From contig NZ_LXES01000048.1 in NCBI RefSeq assembly GCF_001654845.1, positions 1 to 64,000 of the forward strand: DNA of 64,000 nt. The letters run 5' to 3'. A program made the translations under genes and the position numbers. The notes under the pieces were generated by a model. It saw only the letters and a list, made by a program, of their open reading frames with translations. It was not told where the DNA came from and searched no databases. The stretch comes from Enterobacter soli ATCC BAA-2102 (GTDB lineage: Bacteria > Pseudomonadota > Gammaproteobacteria > Enterobacterales > Enterobacteriaceae). Shown one piece after another: positions 43,741-51,776 of this stretch (positions are counted from its first letter, which is position 1; each line of letters begins with the position of its first letter).

Positions 43741-45000
43741 GTGGCAAGTGCAAACAAACTCACACTCTTCATCGTGATATTCATGCTGGCGGGTATTCTT
43801 TCAGGGGCAGCCATTCACGAGTACGCATCACAGGATGTCATTACCGCCTGGGCGGATAACATCACGCTGCTGACCGATATTTTCCTGCGACTGATTAAAA
43901 TGGTGATAGCGCCGTTGGTGTTCAGTACGTTAACCGTCGGCATTATGAAGCTGGGCGAAACCTCAACCATTGGCCGCGTTGGCGGTAAAGCGATGGTGTG
44001 GTTTATCAGCTCCTCCGTACTTTCTATTCTGGTGGGGCTGTTTATTGTCACCCTGGAACGTCCGGGGAGCGGCCTGAACCTGGCTATCCCGACCGAAGCG
44101 GTTGATACCGGTCTGGCCGTTGGGGGGATGACGCTGAAAGCCTTCCTGTCCCACACCATTCCAACCAGTATTGCGGGTGCAATGGCGAACAACGAGATCC
44201 TGCAAATTGTGGTGTTCTCGATGTTCTTCGGTATTGGCGGTGCGTCGCTAGGTCAAAAATTCAATGCTCCGCTGGTTGCCGCGCTGGATGTCGTTTCTCA
44301 CATCATGCTGAAGGTGACGGGCTACGTGATGTACGTTGCGCCACTGGCCATTTTCGCGGCCATCTCATCCGTTATTGCCACCCAGGGTCTGGGCATTCTG
44401 CTGAACTACGCGTCATTTATCGGCGGTTACTATGTTGCCATCCTGCTCACCTGCATGGTGCTGCTGGCAGTGGGTTACATGGTGCTGAAAAAAGAGGTGT
44501 TTCGCCTGGTCAGTATGCTGAAAGATCCGGTGCTGGTCGCGTTTACCACCAGCAGCTCTGAAGCAGCATATCCAAAAACGCTGGAGCAGCTGGAGCGCTT
44601 TGGCTGTTCACGCAATATCGCCTCTTTCGTTCTGCCAATTGGTTATTCCTTTAACCTGGTGGGCTCGATGGTGTATTGCTCTTTCGCCTCGATGTTTATC
44701 GCCCAGGCGTACAACATCCATCTGAGTTTCTCCGAAGTCACGGTGCTGATGCTGACGCTGATGCTGGCCTCCAAAGGGATTGCGGGTGTTCCGCGTTCTT
44801 CCCTGGTGGTGCTGGCAGCGACCATTCCAAGCTTTAATATTCCGGTGGCGGGTATTCTGCTGCTGATGGGGATTGACCACTTCCTGGATATGGGTCGTTC
44901 CGCAATTAACGTGCTGGGTAACGGGATTGCGACGGCGATGCTGTCACAGAACGAAGGTGCGCGGGAAGCGGAAGCTGAGCTGGTGGAGCAGGAAGCTTAA
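43741..45000 (+). CDS. Dicarboxylate/amino acid:cation symporter (DAACS family)
   Basis: The 419-residue membrane protein belongs to the GltP/DctA family, with eight helices and two re-entrant hairpins. The HP1 serine motif TSSSEAA and the substrate-binding LDMGRSAIN are present; aspartate and arginine in the latter align with D394 and R397 of GltPh, which grip the amino group and side-chain carboxylate of aspartate. The NMDGT motif of the family reads NLVGS, so the aspartate that binds Na+ is missing. The start is GTG at 43741 after AGAGGG. It is divergent from the pilus operon and converges on cheW. The exact substrate is not assignable. Confidence 0.85.
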   Translation: MASANKLTLFIVIFMLAGILSGAAIHEYASQDVITAWADNITLLTDIFLRLIKMVIAPLVFSTLTVGIMKLGETSTIGRVGGKAMVWFISSSVLSILVGLFIVTLERPGSGLNLAIPTEAVDTGLAVGGMTLKAFLSHTIPTSIAGAMANNEILQIVVFSMFFGIGGASLGQKFNAPLVAALDVVSHIMLKVTGYVMYVAPLAIFAAISSVIATQGLGILLNYASFIGGYYVAILLTCMVLLAVGYMVLKKEVFRLVSMLKDPVLVAFTTSSSEAAYPKTLEQLERFGCSRNIASFVLPIGYSFNLVGSMVYCSFASMFIAQAYNIHLSFSEVTVLMLTLMLASKGIAGVPRSSLVVLAATIPSFNIPVAGILLLMGIDHFLDMGRSAINVLGNGIATAMLSQNEGAREAEAELVEQEA

Positions 45001-45010
45001 GATGTAAAAA

Positions 45011-45058
45011 AGGTGAGGCCTGTTGCCCTCACCCCACCCCTCTCCCACGGGAGAGGGA
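45011..45058. repeat. Paired intergenic hairpins after the symporter gene
   Basis: GGTGAGG (45012-45018) pairs with CCTCACC (45027-45033), and CCCTCTCCC (45038-45046) pairs with GGGAGAGGG (45049-45057). The CCTCACCCC...CCTCTCCC phrase is a common extragenic repeat pattern in Enterobacter-like genomes; a partial form occurs at 12150-12170. Confidence 0.55.
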
Positions 45059-45066
45059 GCAAACAC

Positions 45067-45096
45067 TAAAAACGGCAACCTGAGTTGCCGTTTTGC
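45067..45096. terminator. Bidirectional terminator cheW / symporter
   Basis: AAAAACGGCAAC, a four-base loop, then GTTGCCGTTTT is flanked by A and T runs and lies between the convergent symporter gene and cheW, six bases from the cheW stop codon. Confidence 0.85.
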
Positions 45097-45102
45097 ATTT
45101 AC

Positions 45103-45606
45103 CTACGCTACGTGACTCGCCGCGATATCCAGCAGCGCCATCTCATCGCTGTTCAGCAGCTTCTCGATATTCACCAGAATCAGCATACGCTCGCCGAGCG
45201 CACCCAGACCGGTCAGATATTCGGTAGACAGCGTTACCGCAAACTCCGGCGCAGGGCGGATTTGGTCGGAGGTCAGCGACAGCACATCAGACACGCCATC
45301 AACAACAATACCCACAACGCGCTGACCCAGATTCAGGACAATCACCACGGTGTTGTCATTGTAATCCACGTCGCCCTGGCTGAACTTCACGCGCAGGTCA
45401 ACGATTGGCACAATCACACCGCGCAGGTTCGTCACGCCCTTGATAAAGGCTGGGGTGTTAGCAATACGGGTAACCTGATCGTAACCACGGATCTCCTGCA
45501 CTTTAAGGATGTCGATTCCGTACTCTTCATCGCCTAAAGTGAAGACCAGGAACTCCTGTCCAGATGGCTCGCCCGCCAGTTTCGTTACATTACTCATACC
45601 GGTCAT
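45103..45606 (-). CDS. cheW: Chemotaxis coupling protein CheW
   Basis: The 167-residue SH3-like adaptor links receptors to CheA and equals E. coli CheW in length, with LGDEEYGIDILKVQEIRGY and TNLRGVIVPIVDLR. It is the last gene of motA-motB-cheA-cheW, 19 bp after cheA. A terminator and a roughly 7-kb insertion now separate it from tar. Confidence 0.98.
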   Translation of the reverse strand: MTGMSNVTKLAGEPSGQEFLVFTLGDEEYGIDILKVQEIRGYDQVTRIANTPAFIKGVTNLRGVIVPIVDLRVKFSQGDVDYNDNTVVIVLNLGQRVVGIVVDGVSDVLSLTSDQIRPAPEFAVTLSTEYLTGLGALGERMLILVNIEKLLNSDEMALLDIAASHVA

Positions 45607-45625
45607 GTTATTACCTTTTTCTTAA

Positions 45626-47647
45626 TCAGGCGGCTGTGTATGCCACACGTTGTTCACGATTTAATCCCTGAAGCGCTGAGACATCAACGATCAGCGCAAC
45701 GCTACCATCGCCCAGGATGGTGGCGGCAGAAATTCCCGGCACCTTGCGGTAGTTGCTTTCGAGGTTTTTCACCACGACCTGATGCTGACCAATCAGCTGA
45801 TCGACCAGCAGCGCATAGCGGCGGCCTGCGCTTTGCAGAATAACCACAATGCCTTGCGTCGCTTCGGTTTTCGCACCATCGACTTCGAATACTTTCCACA
45901 GTTCAACCAACGGCAGATACTCGCCACGGACTTCCAGTACGCGCTCGCCACCTGCCAGTGGATGCAGATCTTCTTCACGCGGTTGCAGAGATTCCATTAC
46001 CGCATTCAGTGGCAGAATGAAGACTTCGCCCGCAACTTTGACAGACATACCATCCAGAATTGCCAGCGTCAGCGGTAGCAGGATGCGGATGGTTGTACCG
46101 GAACCTTGCTTAGACTGGATTTCAACGTGGCCACCCATCTCCTGGATATTACGTTTCACCACGTCCATGCCCACGCCACGGCCAGAAACGTCCGTCACCT
46201 GTTCAGCCGTCGAGAAGCCAGGTGCAAAGATCAGCATCCCCACTTCTTCGTCGGTCATGTTTTCGCTAACCGCCATGCCCTGAGACATCGCTTTCGCCAG
46301 AATACGCTCGCGGTTCAGGCCAGCACCGTCGTCGGTCACTTCGATACAGATATTGCCGCCCTGGTGTTCCGCAGACAAAATCAGGTTACCGACCGGTGAT
46401 TTACCCGCAGCAACGCGGTTTTCCGGCAGTTCGATACCGTGGTCAAGGCTATTACGCACCAGGTGCGTTAATGGATCGATGATGCGTTCGATCAGGCTCT
46501 TATCCAGTTCGGTAGAGCTGCCCATCAGCGTCAGTTCGATTTGCTTGTTCAGTTTTCCGGCCAGGTCGCGCACCAGACGCGGGAAGCGGCTAAAGACATA
46601 TTCCATCGGCATCATACGGATGGACATCACCGATTCCTGCAAATCGCGGGCGTTACGTTGTAACTGACCCATGCTGGTGATGAGATCGCCGTGAGTGACC
46701 GGGTCCAGTTCGTTGGAACGCTGGGCGAGCATAGACTGGGTGATCACCAGTTCGCCTACCAGGTTAATCAGCTGGTCAACTTTCTCGACCGCCACGCGAA
46801 TACTGGTTGATTCACTGGAGCGAGCCGCCGGTTTTTCACCGCGGCCAGGTGCAGCAGGTTCTTTTGGCACCGCTTTCAGCGCGGGTGCCGCAGGAACGAC
46901 AGCAGGTGCCGCGACTTCAGCAACCGCCACAACCGCTTCGGCAGGTGCAGGGGCTTGAGCCGTTTCTGTTTCAAAATCAATCTGATCGGCTTCGATGACG
47001 AAGCACAGCACCGCCACGATATCATCCTGGCTAATGCCGTCTTCAAGCGTTGCGGCAAGGCTGTCTTTCCCTTTCACCACATTGCTTAATTTGGCCAGAT
47101 TACCCAGTTCTTCTTCCAGCAGGTTGACTTCGCTCTCTTTCAGGCGAGAAAGCACAACGCGCAGCTTACTGGCCGCAGCGGCAGGTGCAGCCTCTTCAGC
47201 GGTATCGACAACGCTCAGGGTTGCCGGGCTAACAGCGGGAGCGGCTGCTTCACCTTTTGCTTCCAGCGCTAACTGACGCAGCGCGTTGCAGATGTATTCA
47301 AAGCTGGCGGCATCAGGCTCTGCCGAGCTTTTATAGGCGTCGAGCTGTTCCTGCATAATATCTTTGGTTTCCAAAAACAGGTTAATAATGTCGGTATTGA
47401 GCTGCATCTCACCACGGCGCGCTTCATCGAGCAGGTTTTCCATTAAATGGGTTGTTTCCTGCAAGATGGTAAAACCAAACGTCCCTGCTCCGCCTTTAAT
47501 AGAATGCGCCGCACGGAAGATGGCATTGAGCTGCTCTGAATCCGGTGCTTCAGGCACCAGATCCAGAAGGTGTTGCTCCATATCAGCCAACAATTCGTCG
47601 GCTTCATCAAAAAATGTCTGATAAAAATCGCTAATATCCATGCTCAC
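45626..47647 (-). CDS. cheA: Chemotaxis histidine kinase CheA
   Basis: CheA (673 residues) phosphorylates CheY and CheB. Domains are P1 with phospho-His H48 (AAHSIKGGAG), P2 CheY-binding (about 155-230), P3 dimerisation, P4 ATPase with VRNSLDHGIE and TDDGAGLNRE, and P5, which binds CheW. M98 of the short CheA form is kept (ETKDIMQEQ), so an internal start near 47356 is likely. It is 19 residues longer than the E. coli protein because both linkers flanking P2 are expanded and rich in Ala, Pro and Val. Confidence 0.98.
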   Translation of the reverse strand: MSMDISDFYQTFFDEADELLADMEQHLLDLVPEAPDSEQLNAIFRAAHSIKGGAGTFGFTILQETTHLMENLLDEARRGEMQLNTDIINLFLETKDIMQEQLDAYKSSAEPDAASFEYICNALRQLALEAKGEAAAPAVSPATLSVVDTAEEAAPAAAASKLRVVLSRLKESEVNLLEEELGNLAKLSNVVKGKDSLAATLEDGISQDDIVAVLCFVIEADQIDFETETAQAPAPAEAVVAVAEVAAPAVVPAAPALKAVPKEPAAPGRGEKPAARSSESTSIRVAVEKVDQLINLVGELVITQSMLAQRSNELDPVTHGDLITSMGQLQRNARDLQESVMSIRMMPMEYVFSRFPRLVRDLAGKLNKQIELTLMGSSTELDKSLIERIIDPLTHLVRNSLDHGIELPENRVAAGKSPVGNLILSAEHQGGNICIEVTDDGAGLNRERILAKAMSQGMAVSENMTDEEVGMLIFAPGFSTAEQVTDVSGRGVGMDVVKRNIQEMGGHVEIQSKQGSGTTIRILLPLTLAILDGMSVKVAGEVFILPLNAVMESLQPREEDLHPLAGGERVLEVRGEYLPLVELWKVFEVDGAKTEATQGIVVILQSAGRRYALLVDQLIGQHQVVVKNLESNYRKVPGISAATILGDGSVALIVDVSALQGLNREQRVAYTAA

Positions 47648-47651
47648 GCTA

Positions 47652-48581
47652 TCACCTCGGATTGGCTGGTGGCGATGTTGGAACGGCAGCCGAAGGTACG
47701 GCCCCAGGCTGTTTTAAATCGTCCAGTGACTCATTCTGACTTTCGGCGTTTTCATGCAGGATGGCCTGCTCCGCCTGCTGGTTCAGCACTAAAAGACTGA
47801 TACGACGGTTGATGGCATCATCTGGCCCGCGGTCGGAGACGCGCATCGTTGCGGCCATGCCGACCACGCGCAGTACCTTGCCATCATCAAGCCCACCCGC
47901 CACCAGCTCGCGACGCGAGGCGTTGGCACGGTCGGCAGAAAGTTCCCAGTTGCTGTATCCCTTCTCACCCGTTGCATACGGGAAATCGTCCGTGTGTCCT
48001 GACAGGCTGACGCGGTTTGGGATCCCGTTCAGAACCGGTGCAATTGCGCGTAAAATGTCGCGCATATAAGGTTCAACTTCGGCGCTGCCGGTTTTAAACA
48101 TTGGGCGGTTCTGACTATCAATAATCTGAATACGCAAACCTTCCTGCACGAGGTCAATCTTCAGGTGTGGGCGTAATGCGCGCAGTTTCGGATCGGCTTC
48201 AATCAACTGATCCAGATCGCCACGCAGTTTTTTCAGCCGCGCCTGTTCCATCCGTCTTTTCAGCTCGTCAATGTTCGGCTCTTTTTTCACTTCACCCTTT
48301 TGCTGGGTGTAGTCGTCACCGCCGCCAGGAATTGGGCTATCGCTGTTCGCGATACGCTGCCCACCTGTCACCGCCGTCGCCAGCGGGGTTCTGAAATATT
48401 CAGCAATCTGGATAAGCTCTTTCGGGCTGGAGATGGAGATAAGCCACATCACCAGAAAGAACGCCATCATTGCGGTCATAAAGTCGGCGTAAGCAATTTT
48501 CCAGGAGCCGTGCGCGCCATGCCCGCCCCCCTTGTGCTTGCGCTTTTTTACGATGACGATCGGATGGGACTGGTTTTTCAT
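47652..48581 (-). CDS. motB: Flagellar stator protein MotB
   Basis: MotB (309 residues) anchors the stator to peptidoglycan. A basic N-terminus and one membrane segment carry the proton-binding aspartate in AYADFMTAM (D33, D32 in E. coli). An OmpA-like peptidoglycan-binding domain covers about residues 150-270 (SLSGHTDDFPY). It overlaps motA by four bases and lies four bases before cheA. Confidence 0.98.
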   Translation of the reverse strand: MKNQSHPIVIVKKRKHKGGGHGAHGSWKIAYADFMTAMMAFFLVMWLISISSPKELIQIAEYFRTPLATAVTGGQRIANSDSPIPGGGDDYTQQKGEVKKEPNIDELKRRMEQARLKKLRGDLDQLIEADPKLRALRPHLKIDLVQEGLRIQIIDSQNRPMFKTGSAEVEPYMRDILRAIAPVLNGIPNRVSLSGHTDDFPYATGEKGYSNWELSADRANASRRELVAGGLDDGKVLRVVGMAATMRVSDRGPDDAINRRISLLVLNQQAEQAILHENAESQNESLDDLKQPGAVPSAAVPTSPPANPR

Positions 48582-49465
48582 GCGTCCTCAGTTGTCGTCT
48601 GTTGATTTGGGTTTTTCACCGCGCGCACGTGTTCTTCCAGCTCGATAAACGAAGGACGTTCGCTGGAGTAGAGCGTTTTACGACCGAATTCGACAGCGAT
48701 CGGCGGCGCGTAGCCGTTGAGGTTAGAGAGCAGCGTGATCTTCACGCACTGCATCATTTTGGTGGTTTCCGCGCTCTTCTGACGCAGCACGCTTGCCAGC
48801 GGAGAAATAAAACCGTAGGCCAGCAAAATACCGAGGAAGGTCCCGACCATTGCGTGCGCAATCAGGGCACCCAGCTCCGCCGCCGGACGATCCGCAGACG
48901 CCAGGGCGTGTACTACCCCCATGACTGCTGCCACGATACCGAAGGCCGGAAGCGAGTCGCCCACAAGCGCCAGGCTGTTTGCCGGCACTTCGGATTCGCT
49001 TTCATGAGTTTCGATCTCTTCGTCCATCAGCGCTTCGATCTCGAAGGTGTTCATGTTGCCGCTGATGATAAGGCGCAGATAATCAACGATAAAATCCAGC
49101 ATCATGGCGTCGGCAAGAATGCGCGGATAGCTGGCGAAGATTTCGCTCTCTTTTGGATTTTCAATGTCTCGCTCCAGCGAGAACATCCCCTGTTGACGCG
49201 ACTTCGCCATCAGGCGATAGAGCAGCGCCAGCAAATCCATATACATGCTTTTGGTGTATTTCGAGCGACGGAACAGCAGTGGAATAGCTTTCAGCGTCCC
49301 CTTGATCGATTTACCGTTGTTACCAACGATAAAAGCCCCTACCCCTGCGCCGCCGATGATAATAAGTTCGGCCGGTTGATAGAGTGCTCCAAGGTGCCCG
49401 CCGGTCATCATGTAACCGCCGAAAACTGTACCGAGAACTACCAGGTAACCTAATAAGATAAGCAC
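48578..49465 (-). CDS. motA: Flagellar stator protein MotA
   Basis: The 295-residue stator subunit has four membrane segments (two near the N-terminus, two near 170-230) and a large cytoplasmic loop with the charged stretch RRSKYTKSMYMDLLALLYRL that contacts FliG. The start is GTG at 49465 after GGAAGGATGATGTC. It heads motAB-cheAW; the gap to flhC holds a strong terminator, and no sigma-28 promoter was recognised in it. Confidence 0.97.
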   Translation of the reverse strand: MLILLGYLVVLGTVFGGYMMTGGHLGALYQPAELIIIGGAGVGAFIVGNNGKSIKGTLKAIPLLFRRSKYTKSMYMDLLALLYRLMAKSRQQGMFSLERDIENPKESEIFASYPRILADAMMLDFIVDYLRLIISGNMNTFEIEALMDEEIETHESESEVPANSLALVGDSLPAFGIVAAVMGVVHALASADRPAAELGALIAHAMVGTFLGILLAYGFISPLASVLRQKSAETTKMMQCVKITLLSNLNGYAPPIAVEFGRKTLYSSERPSFIELEEHVRAVKNPNQQTTTEDA

Positions 49466-49532
49466 GACATCATCCTTCCGCTAGTGACTAAGGCAGGACG
49501 TTCATTTCGAGTGTGTGACCGGAATGCGGGGT

Positions 49533-49564
49533 AAAAAAAAGCAGCGGTAATTTCTTACCGCTGC
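49533..49564 (-). terminator. Terminator of flhDC
   Basis: On the minus strand GCAGCGGTAA, loop GAAA, TTACCGCTGC is followed by eight T residues: a perfect ten-pair Rho-independent terminator 24 bp past the flhC stop codon. Confidence 0.95.
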
Positions 49565-49588
49565 TGGAATCTTGCCCACACGTTCGGG

Positions 49589-50170
49589 TTAAACAGCTTG
49601 TTCGATCTGTTCATCCAGCAGTTGTGGAATAATATCGGCAGCATCCCGGGAAAGTTTACGTCTTTTTACGGCTCGGGATGGAGGCTGGCACAAACTACAG
49701 GCAAAGCTGCCAGCAGGCTGATGAGCATGGGTAATAAAATTACCGTCACAGCAGTTGCAGCGTGACAGTTCAAGCATTCCGCTTTCAACAAAACGCACCA
49801 GTGTCCAGGCGCGGGTTAAGGCCAGCAGTGGACCATCGTCATTCTGCTGTGGGCATTGCTCAAGGTAGAGTTTATACGCTTTGATCACGGCATCAACGCC
49901 ACTGCACAGACCTGTTTTCAGCAGGTACTGCCAGGCGTTGCAGAACATCGAGGCATGGATGTTCTGTTCCCAGGTCATAAACCAGTCCGTTGAGAACGGC
50001 AGCATCCCTTTTGGCGGTGGGCTGCCACGTAATTCTTTATACAGTTTGATGAGGCGACCACGGCTCAGCTGGGTTTCACTTTCCAGCATTTGTAAACGAG
50101 CACCCAGCGTAATCAGTTCCATTGCCAGCTGTATGTCACGCGCTTCCTGAACAATGCTTTTTTCGCTCAT
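49589..50170 (-). CDS. flhC: Flagellar master regulator subunit FlhC
   Basis: FlhC (193 residues) forms the FlhD4C2 activator of class 2 flagellar genes and supplies the zinc site: cysteines in SRCNCCDGNF and GSFACSLCQPP form the Cys4 cluster (about 137-160). It starts two bases after the flhD stop codon, one residue longer than E. coli FlhC. Confidence 0.97.
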   Translation of the reverse strand: MSEKSIVQEARDIQLAMELITLGARLQMLESETQLSRGRLIKLYKELRGSPPPKGMLPFSTDWFMTWEQNIHASMFCNAWQYLLKTGLCSGVDAVIKAYKLYLEQCPQQNDDGPLLALTRAWTLVRFVESGMLELSRCNCCDGNFITHAHQPAGSFACSLCQPPSRAVKRRKLSRDAADIIPQLLDEQIEQAV

Positions 50171-50172
50171 TT

Positions 50173-50523
50173 TTACGCCCTTTTCTTACGGGCTGCGTCA
50201 TCAGGCTGGCTGATTTCGCTGAGCAAACGAGTAGAAAGTAAAATACCGGTGTGGATCTGTTGCAGATCATCAACACGGGATTCCTGAGTCAAACGCGTGA
50301 TAGTCTGAGGATTATCAAAACGGAACTGACATACTAGTTGATTCGTTTCCGCCAGCTTTACCATCTGAGGAAGGGTTAACCCACCCAGCATGGTTGCCAT
50401 TTCTTCGCTAACACCCAAACGAAACATCGCGGACGCTTTGTCCTGACTAATTAAACGCTGCGCGAGCAGTAAATATGACAAGTTGATGTCATAGATATGT
50501 TTTAGCAACTCGGATGTATGCAT
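50173..50523 (-). CDS. flhD: Flagellar master regulator subunit FlhD
   Basis: FlhD (116 residues from MHTSELLKHI) is the helical partner of FlhC. An ATG three codons upstream (50532, MGKMHTS) is in frame, but the GGGA before the ATG at 50523 is correctly spaced only for the shorter form. It is preceded by a leader of about 210 nt and a CRP-dependent promoter. Confidence 0.96.
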   Translation of the reverse strand: MHTSELLKHIYDINLSYLLLAQRLISQDKASAMFRLGVSEEMATMLGGLTLPQMVKLAETNQLVCQFRFDNPQTITRLTQESRVDDLQQIHTGILLSTRLLSEISQPDDAARKKRA

Positions 50524-50742
50524 TTTTCCCATCCCGAATAACTACTATTATTTTTATGCGGAAAGACCGCACCCCGTGATGTCGCCGGGAAATCACCCGG
50601 TATAAAAAAAGAAAAGGCCAAATGCATAGTTGAATTAAGGTTTGTATGCAGCAAAACGCGCGATATCCCAACACACAGCGGCGTTGGTTACACGTTTTAT
50701 CATTTCTTACAAATAACTAAGATTTTTCCTAATTCGACGCAA

Positions 50743-50771
50743 ACTCTACTCGTCAGCTCTGACACATACAA
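50743..50771 (-). promoter_or_regulatory. flhDC promoter
   Basis: On the minus strand TTGTAT (50766-50771), a 17-base spacer and TAGAGT (50743-50748) form a sigma-70 promoter. The start point would be near 50736, giving a leader of about 213 nt before flhD, close to the roughly 198 nt known in E. coli. Confidence 0.78.
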
Positions 50772-50799
50772 TGCGACCTCACCCAAAATTTAAAAAAAA

Positions 50800-50815
50800 T
50801 GTGATCCACGTCACA
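50800..50815. promoter_or_regulatory. CRP site of flhDC
   Basis: TGTGATCCACGTCACA is a perfect TGTGA-N6-TCACA site. Its centre is about 71.5 bp upstream of the predicted flhDC start point, the same geometry as the CRP site that activates flhDC in E. coli. Confidence 0.88.
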
Positions 50816-51199
50816 TAATTTAAGCGAATGTTACCGAGAAATCCATCAGCACGACTTGTAAATTGATTATTTATTGACCTGTTGGCACTATTTTATATTC
50901 TTAATGGACGAATACTCATGCAGAAGTATGAAGAGGCTGGGTATGACAATTGCTTAGCGGCCTGATGATTAGCGAGTTTGCGTCAGGTGATATCTCTATG
51001 ATAGAGACATGCATCTATAATCTATTAAAAACATACAGTTATAGATATATTGTATTTAACAAATTTCCCTACGTTATCATCCCACCTGTGTTGATAACCC
51101 GTTAAAACGATTTAGTAACCCAACACAATATTTGTTTTGTTTACGTTAAGTTGTTAATTTTTATCATTCAGCCACGTTATTTGATTATTCCTCCTATAA

Positions 51200-51231
51200 G
51201 AATAATTAATGAATAATTAATGAATAATTAT
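51200..51231. repeat. 11-bp AT tandem repeat
   Basis: GAATAATTAAT occurs twice in tandem (51200-51210, 51211-51221), followed by a third copy GAATAATTAT ending at 51231. The period is close to one helical turn, which favours curvature. It lies about 100 bp before uspC. Confidence 0.7.
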
Positions 51232-51332
51232 GATAAGGTTCACACTAATGTCGTATTCACCTCTTGCAGAAGCGGCAAAATCGCGGTAATGCTGATTGAA
51301 ACACTGTGTTTCAGATGCCAAAGGAGTGCGTG

Positions 51333-51761
51333 ATGAGCTACACCCATCTTCTTGTTTCTGTTGCTGTTTCACCTGAAAGCCACCAACTTGTCGCCCGTGC
51401 GGTTTCCATCGCCAGGCCCACCAATGCCCGGATCACCCTGATAACCCTTGCGGCTGAGCCAGAGATGTACAATCAACTGGCCGCACCCATGCTCGAAGAT
51501 ATTCGTGACGTATTGCAGGAAGAGACGCAGCAATTTCTGCGGGAGCTGGTTGAGAAGGCGCAATATCCTGTTTATGACACCGTCATTGCGACGGGTGAAT
51601 TAAACGAACATATTCTTAGCATGTGTCGAAAACAGAATATTGACCTGGTTATTTGCGGTAATCATAACCACAGTTTCTTTTCCAGAGCGGCATGTTCTGC
51701 AAAATCGATTGTTGCATCAAGCCAGGTTGATGTGCTGTTAGTGCCTCTCGGGGGTAAATAA
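51333..51761 (+). CDS. uspC: Universal stress protein C
   Basis: The 142-residue protein matches E. coli UspC over its whole length, with VICGNHNHSFFSRA and VDVLLVPL. UspC is linked to stress survival and to scaffolding of the KdpDE osmosensing system. The ATG at 51333 follows AAAGGAGTGCGTG. It is divergent from flhDC and converges on otsA, the same neighbours as in E. coli apart from IS1. Confidence 0.95.
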   Translation: MSYTHLLVSVAVSPESHQLVARAVSIARPTNARITLITLAAEPEMYNQLAAPMLEDIRDVLQEETQQFLRELVEKAQYPVYDTVIATGELNEHILSMCRKQNIDLVICGNHNHSFFSRAACSAKSIVASSQVDVLLVPLGGK

Positions 51762-51776
51762 TACCCCCGGAAGGTG

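Larger units (their letters stand above)
50524..51332. promoter_or_regulatory. flhDC upstream region
   Basis: This 809-bp AT-rich gap between divergent flhD and uspC holds the flhDC promoter, its CRP site, the long leader and an 11-bp tandem repeat near uspC. E. coli MG1655 carries an IS1 in this gap; no insertion sequence was seen here. Long AT-rich upstream DNA with intrinsic bending is typical of flhDC and of H-NS binding, which is inferred, not shown. Confidence 0.65.

Noticed and set aside
38003..45102. Possible genomic island with recombinase or tRNA attachment site
   Set aside because: No integrase, transposase, tRNA gene or flanking direct repeat was seen at either boundary; transfer is only inferred from gene content.
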